NCBI GenBank assembly: GCA_947628205.1
Contig: CANQYX010000012.1
Coordinates: forward strand, 1 to 32,135
From: an uncultured Clostridia bacterium
Lineage (GTDB): Bacteria > Bacillota > Clostridia > Christensenellales > UBA1242
Length of the DNA stretch: 32,135 bases
Direction of reading: 5' to 3'
Part shown: positions 7,284-15,150 of the stretch, one piece after another
How the letters are laid out: each line of letters starts with the position of its first letter
Position numbering within the stretch: the stretch's first letter is position 1
Notes under the pieces: model-generated
What the model saw: the letters and a program-made list of their open reading frames with translations, nothing else
The model's database searches: none
What the model was told of the DNA's origin: nothing
Translations under genes and position numbers: made by a program

Positions 7284-8036
7284 ATGAGAGAGATTGCCTT
7301 GGCAACCACAGTGGCAAATAAAAGCATAATAGATTTTTTGCACACCAACATTAAGGCAAAAATTGACTTTTGCAAAAACATCATAACGGGGTATAGCGAC
7401 AACAATTTTATTTACCTTCTTTTTGCGTGCGATGACGCGTATGTCCAGCCGTGCGAGGCAATTTTGCGTGACATAATCATAGATTATATTGAAAGCGTTT
7501 ATAAGGTGGACTATTTAAAGCAAAAAATTAAAAATCCGCTTTGCAACACACTTGCATTTAACGCTTACATTAAAGTGCTTTCAATTTTTGATAAATCCAC
7601 CGACGAAAACGCGCTTAACAAAATAATTTTGTTTAACCAAACCTTTTTTATAGATAGTTTTTTGGAATTCCGCTTGTCGCCACTAAAACAACATTGGAAT
7701 AATCTTGCCGAACTCTCTAGCGACAATATAACTCTTTTTAATTCTGGCACATTTTTAGATATTATACGCTTTTTAATAAACACTATGGACAGCGTGGTGT
7801 ATAAGGTTAAAGTGGTGTGCAATGGCGACAATTTTTCGGTTTATAACATGAAAAACAAAAATGCGCGCATAAAAAAGATTGCCGAGTGCCACGACGCACT
7901 TGAACTTATAACCAACGTGCTAAATTCTTGCCCAAGTTATATAGATATTTATGTTGCCGACCAACAAAACAGCGAGGCAGTAAGCTTTTTAAGCAATGTT
8001 TATTCAAATCGCCTAAAAATTATAATGAAAAACTAA
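7284..8036 (+). CDS. ytxC: YtxC-like sporulation-associated protein
   Basis: The 250-residue protein is assigned to the YtxC family from its overall pattern (N-terminal half with the LxxxIxxYIE.VY region, C-terminal IxKIxxCHDALELITNVLN and a closing D.YVAD) and from its position directly upstream of thrS, as in Bacillus subtilis. Its biochemical role is unknown; the family is listed as a putative sporulation protein. An open frame extends back to a GTG at 7191, but the ATG at 7284 is preceded by GAGGT at a normal distance. Just upstream is TATACAAT (7266-7273), which resembles a sigma-E type -10, but no convincing -35 accompanies it. The thrS promoter starts one base after its stop codon. Confidence 0.65.
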   Translation: MREIALATTVANKSIIDFLHTNIKAKIDFCKNIITGYSDNNFIYLLFACDDAYVQPCEAILRDIIIDYIESVYKVDYLKQKIKNPLCNTLAFNAYIKVLSIFDKSTDENALNKIILFNQTFFIDSFLEFRLSPLKQHWNNLAELSSDNITLFNSGTFLDIIRFLINTMDSVVYKVKVVCNGDNFSVYNMKNKNARIKKIAECHDALELITNVLNSCPSYIDIYVADQQNSEAVSFLSNVYSNRLKIIMKN

Positions 8037-8065
8037 TTGACATATTGGCTCCGTTGTGTTAAACT
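8037..8065 (+). promoter_or_regulatory. thrS promoter
   Basis: TTGACA (8037-8042), 17-nt spacer, TAAACT (8060-8065). The start is expected near 8072, at the CGGAG ribosome-binding site, so the leader is about 10 nt. This leaves no room for a T-box. Confidence 0.8.
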
Positions 8066-8082
8066 AATAAACGGAGAAAATT

Positions 8083-9825
8083 ATGGAAGAAAACGAAAAA
8101 CAAACAATGTATCGCCACAGCATGAGCCATGTGCTTGCTAAGGCAATTAAAGAGTTATATCCAGAGGTTAAACTTGCCATTGGTCCAGCCATTGACAATG
8201 GTTTTTATTACGATTTTGATAATCTCAGCATTAATCAAGACGATTTTTCAAAAATTGAAGATAAAATGCGCGAAATTATCAATAAAAATGAAGATTTTGT
8301 GCGCAAAGAGGTTACAAAAACTGAGGCATTAAAACTTTTTAAAAACGAGCCATATAAAACCGAACTTATTAACGATTTGCCTGCCGGTGAAAAAATCACA
8401 GTGTATTATACGGGTGAGGATTTTTACGATTTATGCCGCGGCCCGCATGTGGAAAACACCAAATTTTTGCGCGGTTTTAGCTTTAAAATAAATCGCGTTA
8501 ATGGGGCATATTGGCGTGGCAGCGAAAAGAACAAAATGTTAACGCGCGTTTATGTTTATGGCTTTTTGAATAAGGACGATTTAAAAGAGTGTTTGCGCTT
8601 AGAGGAAGAGGCAAAAGAGCGCGACCACCGAAAGTTGGGCAAAGACCTTGGCATTTTTATGACTAGCGACCTTATCGGCAAAGGGCTTCCTATTTGGCTG
8701 CCAAACGGGTTTTTGTTGCGCCGCGCGCTTAGCGATTATATTATGGACAAGGAGTTGGCACTTGGCTATCAGCATGTTATGACGCCTTCGCTAGGTTCTA
8801 TAAACCTATACAAAACTTCCGGCCATTGGGAGCATTATAAGGACGACATGTTCCCAGCAATGGAGCGCGAAAGCGAAACTTATGTTTTGCGCCCAATGAA
8901 CTGCCCACACCATATGATGATTTACAAAAACTTTATGCATTCATATAAAGATTTGCCAGTTCGTATTGCCGAAATTGCCAATGATTTTAGGTTTGAAGGC
9001 AGTGGCACACTTGTTGGGCTTGAACGCACACGCGCATTCACTCAAAATGACTCGCACATTTTCTGCCGTCCAGACCAAATTAAAGACGAAATTCAGGGCG
9101 TTATTTCGCTTATTTTAGATGTTTATAAAGATTTTGGTTTTAAAAATTACACTTTCCGCTTATCTTTGCGAGATAGAGCCAACACAGAAAAATATTTTGG
9201 TAATGATGAACTTTGGGAAAAGAGCGAAACTGCACTGCGCGAAATTTTAAAATCTAGCGGCGCAAATTATTACGAGGCAGAAGGCGAGGCGGCCTTCTAT
9301 GGCCCTAAAATTGACGTGCAAGTTAAATCGGCACTTGGGCATGAAATAACGCTTTCAACCGTTCAGTTGGATTATCAATTGCCAGAAAAGTTTGAACTAG
9401 AATATATTGACGAGCATGATAATCGTGTTCGCCCTGTTGTAATTCACCGCGCAGTGTTTGGCTCGCTAGATAGATTTGTTGCCTTCTTAATTGAAGAAAC
9501 AAAAGGCAACTTCCCATTGTGGCTAAGCCCATTGCAAGTTAAAATTTTAACGGTTAGCGAAAAAAATATTGACTACGCGCGCAAAATTGAGGCACAATTG
9601 CATTTAAACAAAATTCGTGTTAGCACGGATGTTTCAAATGAAAGTGTGGGCAAAAAAATTCGCTCGGCAGTGCTAGAAAAGGCACCTTATATTTTGGTTT
9701 TGGGCGATAAAGAAACTTTAGATGGCAGCGTTGCAGTGCGCACGCGCGGCAGCAAAGACACAGTAACCATGCCTTATGCCGAATTTGAAAAACAACTTTT
9801 GGATGCTGTAAACAAAAAGTTATAG
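8083..9825 (+). CDS. thrS: Threonyl-tRNA synthetase lacking the TGS domain
   Basis: It charges tRNA-Thr with threonine. At 580 residues it is about 60 shorter than the usual enzyme. The N-terminal TGS domain is absent, and the chain begins almost directly at the editing domain (HSMSH at 12-16; CRGPH later). The catalytic core is complete: the Zn ligand Cys in MNCPHHM (about 274), class II motif 2 around FRFEGSGTLVGLERTRAF, the Zn ligand His in NDSHIF, motif 3 and the last Zn ligand in VIHRAVFGSLDR, then a C-terminal anticodon-binding domain (about 480-580). GGAG lies 6 nt upstream of the ATG. It is co-transcribed with the DUF402 gene 7 nt downstream. There is no T-box, unlike many Firmicute thrS genes. 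Confidence 0.96.
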   Translation: MEENEKQTMYRHSMSHVLAKAIKELYPEVKLAIGPAIDNGFYYDFDNLSINQDDFSKIEDKMREIINKNEDFVRKEVTKTEALKLFKNEPYKTELINDLPAGEKITVYYTGEDFYDLCRGPHVENTKFLRGFSFKINRVNGAYWRGSEKNKMLTRVYVYGFLNKDDLKECLRLEEEAKERDHRKLGKDLGIFMTSDLIGKGLPIWLPNGFLLRRALSDYIMDKELALGYQHVMTPSLGSINLYKTSGHWEHYKDDMFPAMERESETYVLRPMNCPHHMMIYKNFMHSYKDLPVRIAEIANDFRFEGSGTLVGLERTRAFTQNDSHIFCRPDQIKDEIQGVISLILDVYKDFGFKNYTFRLSLRDRANTEKYFGNDELWEKSETALREILKSSGANYYEAEGEAAFYGPKIDVQVKSALGHEITLSTVQLDYQLPEKFELEYIDEHDNRVRPVVIHRAVFGSLDRFVAFLIEETKGNFPLWLSPLQVKILTVSEKNIDYARKIEAQLHLNKIRVSTDVSNESVGKKIRSAVLEKAPYILVLGDKETLDGSVAVRTRGSKDTVTMPYAEFEKQLLDAVNKKL

Positions 9826-9832
9826 GAGGAAT

Positions 9833-10336
9833 ATGAAAAAGAAATTGTTAACGAAAACTTATGTTCGCGATGTTGAAACATTCAACCTAAAAATTTTTCA
9901 GTTGGAAAATTGCATTGTTTGCGTTAAACAAATTGTTAAAACTAATTTGCCTTTTGTAACCTCTTCTGGGCTTAAATTGATTGATAACAACTATCAAATT
10001 GTAGAAGTGCTTCCTAAAAATTTAAATTATGCCATGCGCGTTTTTCTTGACGATAACAAACAGGTTGTGCAAAGATATTTCGACATAACAAAGCAAAATG
10101 GCGTGGACAAAGATATTAATGTGCCATATTATGAAGATTTGTATTTAGATATCATCATTGAAAAGCGCGGAATTTCCGTTTTGGATGAAACAGATTTGGA
10201 CAACGCCCTACAAAAAGGTGACATAACGCAACAGGATTATTTGCTAGCTCGCAACACTTTAAATTCGCTGTTAAACGAACTTAAAACGGGCAAAAATGCT
10301 TTAATGGCAATGGATTTAAATAAATTTTTATTTTAA
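9833..10336 (+). CDS. DUF402 (YgaC-like) protein
   Basis: The 167-residue protein carries the DUF402 signature: YFDI (about 82), then YYEDLYLDIIIEKRGISVLDET near residues 98-118, followed by a helical part with DLDNALQKGDITQQDYL. The acidic residues of the D..LD....G.....DE pattern bind metal in characterised members, some of which hydrolyse nucleoside di- and triphosphates. The substrate here is unknown. GAGGAA precedes the ATG closely, and the gene follows thrS by 7 nt with no promoter between them, so it belongs to the thrS operon. A terminator follows. Confidence 0.8.
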   Translation: MKKKLLTKTYVRDVETFNLKIFQLENCIVCVKQIVKTNLPFVTSSGLKLIDNNYQIVEVLPKNLNYAMRVFLDDNKQVVQRYFDITKQNGVDKDINVPYYEDLYLDIIIEKRGISVLDETDLDNALQKGDITQQDYLLARNTLNSLLNELKTGKNALMAMDLNKFLF

Positions 10337-10400
10337 ATTAATTTGCATAAATTAAAAAAATAAACAAATTTTTAAATTTTGTAAAATTTTATATCGAATT

Positions 10401-10431
10401 AGCGGATAAATTGATTATTTATTCGCTTTTT
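10401..10431 (+). terminator. Terminator of the thrS operon
   Basis: AGCGGATAAAT (10401-10411), 5-nt loop, ATTTATTCGCT (10417-10427) with one G-T pair, then a T run. Confidence 0.85.
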
Positions 10432-10432
10432 C

Positions 10433-10461
10433 TTGAAAAATTTTTTGCTTTTTGCTATAAT
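10433..10461 (+). promoter_or_regulatory. Promoter of the dehydrogenase pair
   Basis: TTGAAA (10433-10438), 17-nt spacer, TATAAT (10456-10461) with TGC in front (extended -10). It begins immediately after the preceding terminator. Confidence 0.85.
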
Positions 10462-10510
10462 TTAGGCATAGGGGAAACAACTTGGTTAAAAGGAGAATAA
10501 ATAAAAAAAC

Positions 10511-11719
10511 ATGAATTTATTAAAAAAATTATATTGCAGAACTTATCAAACTATTTTTAAAATTGCAATTCCGCTTTTGCCTTACCGCCAGCCAAAAATT
10601 TTAAAAGGTTATGACGAATTAATCTCAGTTTTAAAAGCAAAAAACAAACACAATAGTTTGCTGGTAACAGATAAGGGCATAAGGAATTTGGGTTTAACTA
10701 AGCCGCTAGAACAAAAGATGGCAGAAGCTGGCCTTAATGTTTTTGTTTACGATGGCACGGTTGCCAACCCAACAACAGACAATGTTGCCGATGCGCTCGC
10801 CGTATTTTATAACAACTCGTGCGATAGCATAATTGCGCTTGGTGGCGGCTCGGCAATGGATTGCGCCAAAGCGGTTGGCGCACGTGTGGCTCGCCCTAAA
10901 AAAAGTTTAAATAAAATGAAAGGCATTTTAAAAGTTAACAAAAAAATTCCGCTTTTAATTGCAATTCCAACCACTGCTGGCACGGGCAGCGAAACCACGC
11001 TTGCCGCAGTTATAACCGATGCAGAAACGCGCCACAAATATGCCATTAACGATTTTCCACTTATCCCGTCTTACGCGCTTTTAGACGAAAATTTAACGGT
11101 TGGTTTACCACCTTTTGTAACCGCCACAACGGGCATGGATGCGCTAACTCATGCAGTTGAAGCATATATCGGCCGCAGCACAACCAAAGAAACGCGCGAT
11201 TGTGCTTTGAAGGCAGCTAAACTCATTTTTGAAAATCTTGAAACCGCCTATTTAGATGGCAAAAACTTGGTTGCTCGCAAAAAAATGTTGGTTGCAGCAT
11301 TTTTAGCGGGCGTAGCGTTTACAAAATCTTATGTGGGCTATGTGCATGCTGTTGCGCACTCGCTTGGCGGAAAATATAACGTTGCGCACGGGCTTGCCAA
11401 CGCAATAATTTTGCCTTATGTGCTAAAAAAATATGGCAAAGCTGTTTACAAAAAATTGTGGGAGATGGGCGTTTATTGCAATTTGTTTGATAAATCTACT
11501 TCGCATGAGCTTGGCGCAAAATTGTTTATAGATAAAATTGAACAAATGAACAAAAATATGAACATAGGCACAAGCATTGAACAAATTAACGAGGCGGACA
11601 TTTCAACTCTTGCCAAAACGGCGGAAAAAGAGGCCAACCCGCTATATCCAGTGCCTGTTTTATACACGGCCAGTGAGTTAGAACAAATTTATTACGAGGT
11701 AAAAAATGGACACGACTAA
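10511..11719 (+). CDS. Iron-containing alcohol dehydrogenase
   Basis: The 402-residue group III alcohol dehydrogenase reduces an aldehyde or oxidises an alcohol with NAD(P). The nucleotide-binding GGGSAMDCAKA (about 115-125) and TTAGTGSE are present. Metal ligands fit Asp210, His214 (GMDALTHAVEAY), His279 and His293 (HAVAHSLGGKYNVAHG), with spacing like that of FucO-type enzymes. About 30 residues (MNLLKKLYCRTYQTIFK...) precede the first beta strand. The only possible start is the ATG at 10511, yet the AGGAG lies 15 nt upstream, which is unusually far. The gene overlaps the following aldehyde dehydrogenase by 14 nt, so the two enzymes probably handle the same aldehyde. The substrate is unknown. 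Confidence 0.92.
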   Translation: MNLLKKLYCRTYQTIFKIAIPLLPYRQPKILKGYDELISVLKAKNKHNSLLVTDKGIRNLGLTKPLEQKMAEAGLNVFVYDGTVANPTTDNVADALAVFYNNSCDSIIALGGGSAMDCAKAVGARVARPKKSLNKMKGILKVNKKIPLLIAIPTTAGTGSETTLAAVITDAETRHKYAINDFPLIPSYALLDENLTVGLPPFVTATTGMDALTHAVEAYIGRSTTKETRDCALKAAKLIFENLETAYLDGKNLVARKKMLVAAFLAGVAFTKSYVGYVHAVAHSLGGKYNVAHGLANAIILPYVLKKYGKAVYKKLWEMGVYCNLFDKSTSHELGAKLFIDKIEQMNKNMNIGTSIEQINEADISTLAKTAEKEANPLYPVPVLYTASELEQIYYEVKNGHD

Positions 11720-13082
11720 AATAGATTACAAACTTTACCGCATGCGCGTGTTTTTAGAGGATAACCCAATGCAAAATGTAAAAAACCGCATAAACGCGCT
11801 AAAACTTTTGTATAAAAACATTTTGCTTATGGAAGACGAAATTTGCGCTTCTCTTAAAACCGACCTTAACAAAAGCCCAGCCGAAAGTTATATGACGGAA
11901 ATAGGCATGACACTTGCCGAAATCAGCCACATGATAAAACACACAAAAAAATATGCTAAGCGTAAGCGCGCGCACACGCCGCTAAACAATTTTCCAGCAA
12001 AAAGTTACACAATGGCTTCTCCGTATGGCTTGGTGCTTGTAATTAGCCCATGGAACTATCCATTTATGCTATCTATGGAACCAATTGTTGACGCAATTGC
12101 TGCCGGCAACTCGGTTATTTTAAAACCTTCTAGCAGCTCAAAAAATGTAAGTCGCGTTTTAACAAAGCTTATTGAACGCACTTTTAACCCCGGACATGTT
12201 TCAACCATTATGGGCGGAGTGGAAGAGTGCAATTATGTTATAGAAAAGGGCGTGGATTACATATTTTACACCGGTTCAACCCGCGTTGGCGAAATTATTA
12301 TGAAACAAGCGGCCGAACATTTCACGCCAGTTACTCTTGAAATGGGCGGCAAAAGTCCGTGCGTGGTGGACGAAACAGCAGACATTCCGCTAGTTGCAAA
12401 ACGCATAATATTTGGCAAACTTTTAAATGCCGGCCAAACTTGCGTTGCGCCTGACTATATTTATTGCCACACAAGTGTAAAAGAAAGGTTGGTTAAAGAA
12501 CTAATAAGGCAAATAATTTTGCAATATTCAACCGATGTGCTAAATAACCCAAATTATCCAAAAATGATAAACCAAAAGCAGTTTGATGTTATGCGTGGGC
12601 TAATTGAAAAAGATAAACTTCTTTTTGGCGGTAGGGTAAACGAAAAAACCCTTAAGATAGAGCCAACAATTGTAAGCGCAACTTTTGAAGATGCTTGTAT
12701 GCAAAACGAAATTTTTGGCCCAATTTTGCCTGTTGTAACATTTGAAAGTTTGGACGAAGCAATTAAAACAATCAATGCGCATAACAAACCACTTGCGCTT
12801 TATATGTTTTCCAATAACAAACAAAATCAAAATAAAGTGCTAACAAAATGCGCGTTTGGTGGCGGTTGCGTTAACGATACCATTATGCACATTGCCAACC
12901 CAAATTTAGCTTTTGGTGGCTTAAAACAAAGTGGAATAGGTTCATATCACGGCAGGGCAGGGTTTGACACTTTTACTCACTACAAAAGCATTGTTAAAAA
13001 ATCTAATAAACTTGATTTGCCTTTGCGCTATCAGCCAACCAATAAATTCAAACAATTTTTAATAAAACTATTTTTAAAATAA
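11706..13082 (+). CDS. Aldehyde dehydrogenase (class 3-like)
   Basis: The 458-residue NAD(P)-dependent enzyme oxidises aldehydes to acids. Motifs: VISPWNYPF (cofactor and Asn region), AGNSVILKPS, FYTGSTRVG, EMGGKSPC with the general-base Glu at about 212, NAGQTCVAP with the catalytic Cys at about 246, and EIFGPILPV. The short length and the PWNYP motif match the ALDH3 branch, which includes fatty-aldehyde dehydrogenases. The C-terminus (NKFKQFLIKLFLK) is amphipathic and could touch the membrane (inference). GAGGT precedes the ATG, and the gene starts inside the end of the alcohol dehydrogenase gene. Confidence 0.93.
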   Translation: MDTTKIDYKLYRMRVFLEDNPMQNVKNRINALKLLYKNILLMEDEICASLKTDLNKSPAESYMTEIGMTLAEISHMIKHTKKYAKRKRAHTPLNNFPAKSYTMASPYGLVLVISPWNYPFMLSMEPIVDAIAAGNSVILKPSSSSKNVSRVLTKLIERTFNPGHVSTIMGGVEECNYVIEKGVDYIFYTGSTRVGEIIMKQAAEHFTPVTLEMGGKSPCVVDETADIPLVAKRIIFGKLLNAGQTCVAPDYIYCHTSVKERLVKELIRQIILQYSTDVLNNPNYPKMINQKQFDVMRGLIEKDKLLFGGRVNEKTLKIEPTIVSATFEDACMQNEIFGPILPVVTFESLDEAIKTINAHNKPLALYMFSNNKQNQNKVLTKCAFGGGCVNDTIMHIANPNLAFGGLKQSGIGSYHGRAGFDTFTHYKSIVKKSNKLDLPLRYQPTNKFKQFLIKLFLK

Positions 13083-13090
13083 CTAATAAA

Positions 13091-13117
13091 AAAACCACCA
13101 GTTGTCTGGTGGCTTTT
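13091..13117. terminator. Bidirectional terminator
   Basis: CCACCAG, loop TTGT, CTGGTGG, with an A run before and a T run after. It serves the aldehyde dehydrogenase gene (plus) and the SHOCT gene (minus). Confidence 0.9.
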
Positions 13118-13119
13118 TA

Positions 13120-13983
13120 TTACATATTATTTAAAATATCATTTTTCTTTCGGTCATATTCTTCTTGCGTAATTAAATTTTGGTCGTACATCGCTTTGAG
13201 TTCGGCAAGTTTTTCTTGCGCACTGGCAGGTTTTTGCTCGGTTTTGCCTCCAAACACTTCGTCTGGCATTTCATCGCTACCATTAGCGTAGCTAACCCTG
13301 CGCCTTTCAATTCTCCTAGCAATGGCGTTTGCAAGAATCATGTAGATAAATGCAATTAAAATTACAGTTGTTACAATTGGGCTAATAAGCCATCTCAGCC
13401 CGCCCATGCTGAACGAAATGAAACTATCCTTATTAAAGTGAATGCAGCAGAACAACATAGTGAAGTAAAGGTCCACCAGCAAATTACTTGCATATAAAAT
13501 AATTTGGAACGGAATCATCCTCTTGCCATATTTTATCAAATTTGTTGCAATAAGCGAGGCAATAGAGTAGTTCATAGTGAAAATCAAATTGAACTTTAAG
13601 AAATTTAAAATGTAAATAACTTCACTCGCGTCTGACGAAAGCTTATCAAAATTGTTAATAAGCAAAAATCCGCAAATCAGCCAAAGCAAAGCACACAAAA
13701 TGAGCAAGCCTAAAAATATCCAAGAAGGGATAAGGTGCTCTTTAAATTGCAATCGCCTAACCCAAGGCAGGGCAAGCAATGCCGCACCGCTTACAATAAA
13801 CAAAGTTAATAGAATTAGAAAGAAACCTCGACTGAAAGGAATAACACCCCTAAACCCTAAAACAATTAAACCAACCGCAACAAACAAAATGACAATAGCC
13901 AAACTGTTGATAAAGCTATAAACATTAAAGCCCTTTTTTTGTTGCCCGTCGGCTTGATTTTTCTGCTTATTAAATAAACCCAT
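13120..13983 (-). CDS. Membrane protein with C-terminal SHOCT domain
   Basis: The 287-residue protein has about six hydrophobic segments between residues 25 and 220. A charged linker follows, and then a SHOCT motif at the end: EKLAELKAMYDQNLITQEEY and the basic tail DRKKNDILNN. SHOCT is a short helical domain found at the ends of many membrane proteins and thought to aid oligomerisation. The function is otherwise unknown. GGAGG lies 4-5 nt before the ATG, and a strong promoter lies at 14010-14038. It is a single-gene unit. Confidence 0.8.
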   Translation of the reverse strand: MGLFNKQKNQADGQQKKGFNVYSFINSLAIVILFVAVGLIVLGFRGVIPFSRGFFLILLTLFIVSGAALLALPWVRRLQFKEHLIPSWIFLGLLILCALLWLICGFLLINNFDKLSSDASEVIYILNFLKFNLIFTMNYSIASLIATNLIKYGKRMIPFQIILYASNLLVDLYFTMLFCCIHFNKDSFISFSMGGLRWLISPIVTTVILIAFIYMILANAIARRIERRRVSYANGSDEMPDEVFGGKTEQKPASAQEKLAELKAMYDQNLITQEEYDRKKNDILNNM

Positions 13984-14009
13984 AAAACCTCCAAATAATT
14001 TCTAATTAA

Positions 14010-14038
14010 ATTTTAAAAAATAAAAGAATGAATGTCAA
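14010..14038 (-). promoter_or_regulatory. Promoter of the SHOCT gene
   Basis: On the minus strand TTGACA (14033-14038) and TAAAAT (14010-14015) are 17 nt apart. Confidence 0.75.
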
Positions 14039-14102
14039 GCAATTTAATTTATTTTATGCCTTATTAAAGTTATTATGTAATTTAAATAGGGCATAAACTT
14101 TT

Positions 14103-14129
14103 TGAAAGAAAAAAGCGAGTTGCCTCGCT
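14103..14129 (-). terminator. veg terminator
   Basis: On the minus strand: AGCGAG, loop GCAA, CTCGCT, then TTTTTTC. Confidence 0.85.
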
Positions 14130-14136
14130 AAAATGC

Positions 14137-14388
14137 CTATAAAATTTGAAATTCAAATCCACCAATTGAAACATCAACATAAGTGAACGAACGATTTAGC
14201 CTGTTTTCATTAACATGGCACTCAACCAAAAACAAACTATCGTAGCAACTTTTAATTTCGCCAACATAAGTGTGAAGCAACCTGCGTTGCCTGTTGTATT
14301 CTTTAATTTGAATGGATTTGCCTACACTTGCAATAATTTCGTCTTTAACATGGTCAACTGCCGAATTGTCTGTTGATAATATTTTCAC
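14137..14388 (-). CDS. veg: Veg family protein
   Basis: The 83-residue protein resembles Veg of Bacillus: a short helix, a central G.S..IKEYNRQRR region, YVGEI, then SLFLVE and SFTYVDVSIGGFEFQIL, which matches the family's closing SYSYaDVLT..VEL pattern. Veg has been linked to biofilm formation and germination in Bacillus; its molecular activity is unclear. The start is taken as the GTG at 14388, because GGAGG sits 5 nt before it. An in-frame GTG at 14400 lies upstream of that ribosome-binding site and is rejected. It is a single-gene unit with its own terminator and a small hairpin in the leader. Confidence 0.75.
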   Translation of the reverse strand: MKILSTDNSAVDHVKDEIIASVGKSIQIKEYNRQRRLLHTYVGEIKSCYDSLFLVECHVNENRLNRSFTYVDVSIGGFEFQIL

Positions 14389-14413
14389 AAACACCTCCAC
14401 CTAAATGCTAATT

Positions 14414-14448
14414 TTGGCTTCCCCAAGCCAAGAATTAACTATATTTTA
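14414..14448 (-). promoter_or_regulatory. veg -10 box and leader hairpin
   Basis: On the minus strand, TGC-TAAAAT (14443-14448, extended -10) is followed by TTGGCTT, loop GGGG, AAGCCAA (14414-14431). The hairpin lies just inside the expected transcript and lacks a T run, so it is not a terminator. The -35 is weak. Confidence 0.5.
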
Positions 14449-14557
14449 GCATAAAAAAAATAATTTTGCACGCGTTTTAGACATATTTTTTAAAATTTTT
14501 TAAAAATTTTTTTAAAGGTTTTAATTTAAAATATAATTTTATTAAAATATGATTAAA

Positions 14558-14591
14558 TTTAGTTGACAACTCAACATAATAGTGATAAAAT
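14558..14591 (+). promoter_or_regulatory. marR promoter with palindromic operator candidate
   Basis: TTGACA (14563-14568), 17-nt spacer, TAAAAT (14586-14591). The -35 lies inside AGTTGACAACT (14561-14571), and the larger dyad GTTGA-CAAC-TCAAC spans 14562-14575. MarR proteins commonly bind such palindromes over their own promoter, so autorepression is likely (inference). Confidence 0.7.
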
Positions 14592-14632
14592 GCTTTGCGA
14601 TAAATTTTTTTAATTTATTTTAAAGGATTTGT

Positions 14633-15070
14633 ATGAGTGAAATTGATTACCTAAATTTAGAGTTTAGCAAGGCCTTGGTTGACGTTGTTAAAAAAATGCG
14701 CAAAAAAATGGATGAGGTTTTAAAAAAGTTTGGCCTTACACATTTCCATGCACTGTATGTGTTAGAATTGTTTAAAAGTGGCGAACTTACTATGGGCGAA
14801 TTAACAGAAAACATTGGGGTGGATAAAGCAAACACTTCGCGAGTTATTAAAGATTTGCTTGAAAAAGGATATGCAGAAAAGGTTGGCGAAGCGGATAGAA
14901 AATTTGCAATTAAATTGTCTCGTCTTGGCAAAAAAATGGCGCAAGATTTTAAAAATAGAATAGATAATTTAATGGAGAGCGCGCTATCTCAATTCAGCGA
15001 GCGAGAAAAAAACAATTTACATAAAACGTTAAAAAAACTTATTGATGGGCTAAACGAAGTTTGCAATTAA
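14633..15070 (+). CDS. MarR-family transcriptional regulator
   Basis: The 145-residue winged-helix repressor has N-terminal helices, then the DNA-binding part ELTMGELTENIGVDKANTSR with the recognition helix around KANTSRVIKDLLEKGY, and the wing containing AEKVGEADRKFAIKLSRLGK. C-terminal helices would form the dimer. Regulators of this kind usually control an adjacent transporter and respond to small ligands or antimicrobials. The ABC exporter 80 bp downstream is the obvious target. AAAGGA precedes the ATG, and a palindrome covers its promoter. Confidence 0.9.
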   Translation: MSEIDYLNLEFSKALVDVVKKMRKKMDEVLKKFGLTHFHALYVLELFKSGELTMGELTENIGVDKANTSRVIKDLLEKGYAEKVGEADRKFAIKLSRLGKKMAQDFKNRIDNLMESALSQFSEREKNNLHKTLKKLIDGLNEVCN

Positions 15071-15075
15071 GTTGT

Positions 15076-15119
15076 TTCGCTTTGCTCAACAAACACATTT
15101 TCATCTTTAACAAAGCGAA
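15076..15119 (+). promoter_or_regulatory. Inverted repeat between marR and the exporter gene
   Basis: TTCGCTTTG (15076-15084) and CAAAGCGAA (15111-15119) are perfect complements around a 26-nt centre. There is no T run after it. It could be an mRNA hairpin tuning exporter expression, or an operator. Confidence 0.5.
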
Positions 15120-15150
15120 GGATATAAAATAAACAGAAAAGGGGAAAAAT

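Noticed and set aside
8037-8082. T-box or other riboswitch before thrS
   Set aside because: The promoter leaves only about 10 nt of leader.
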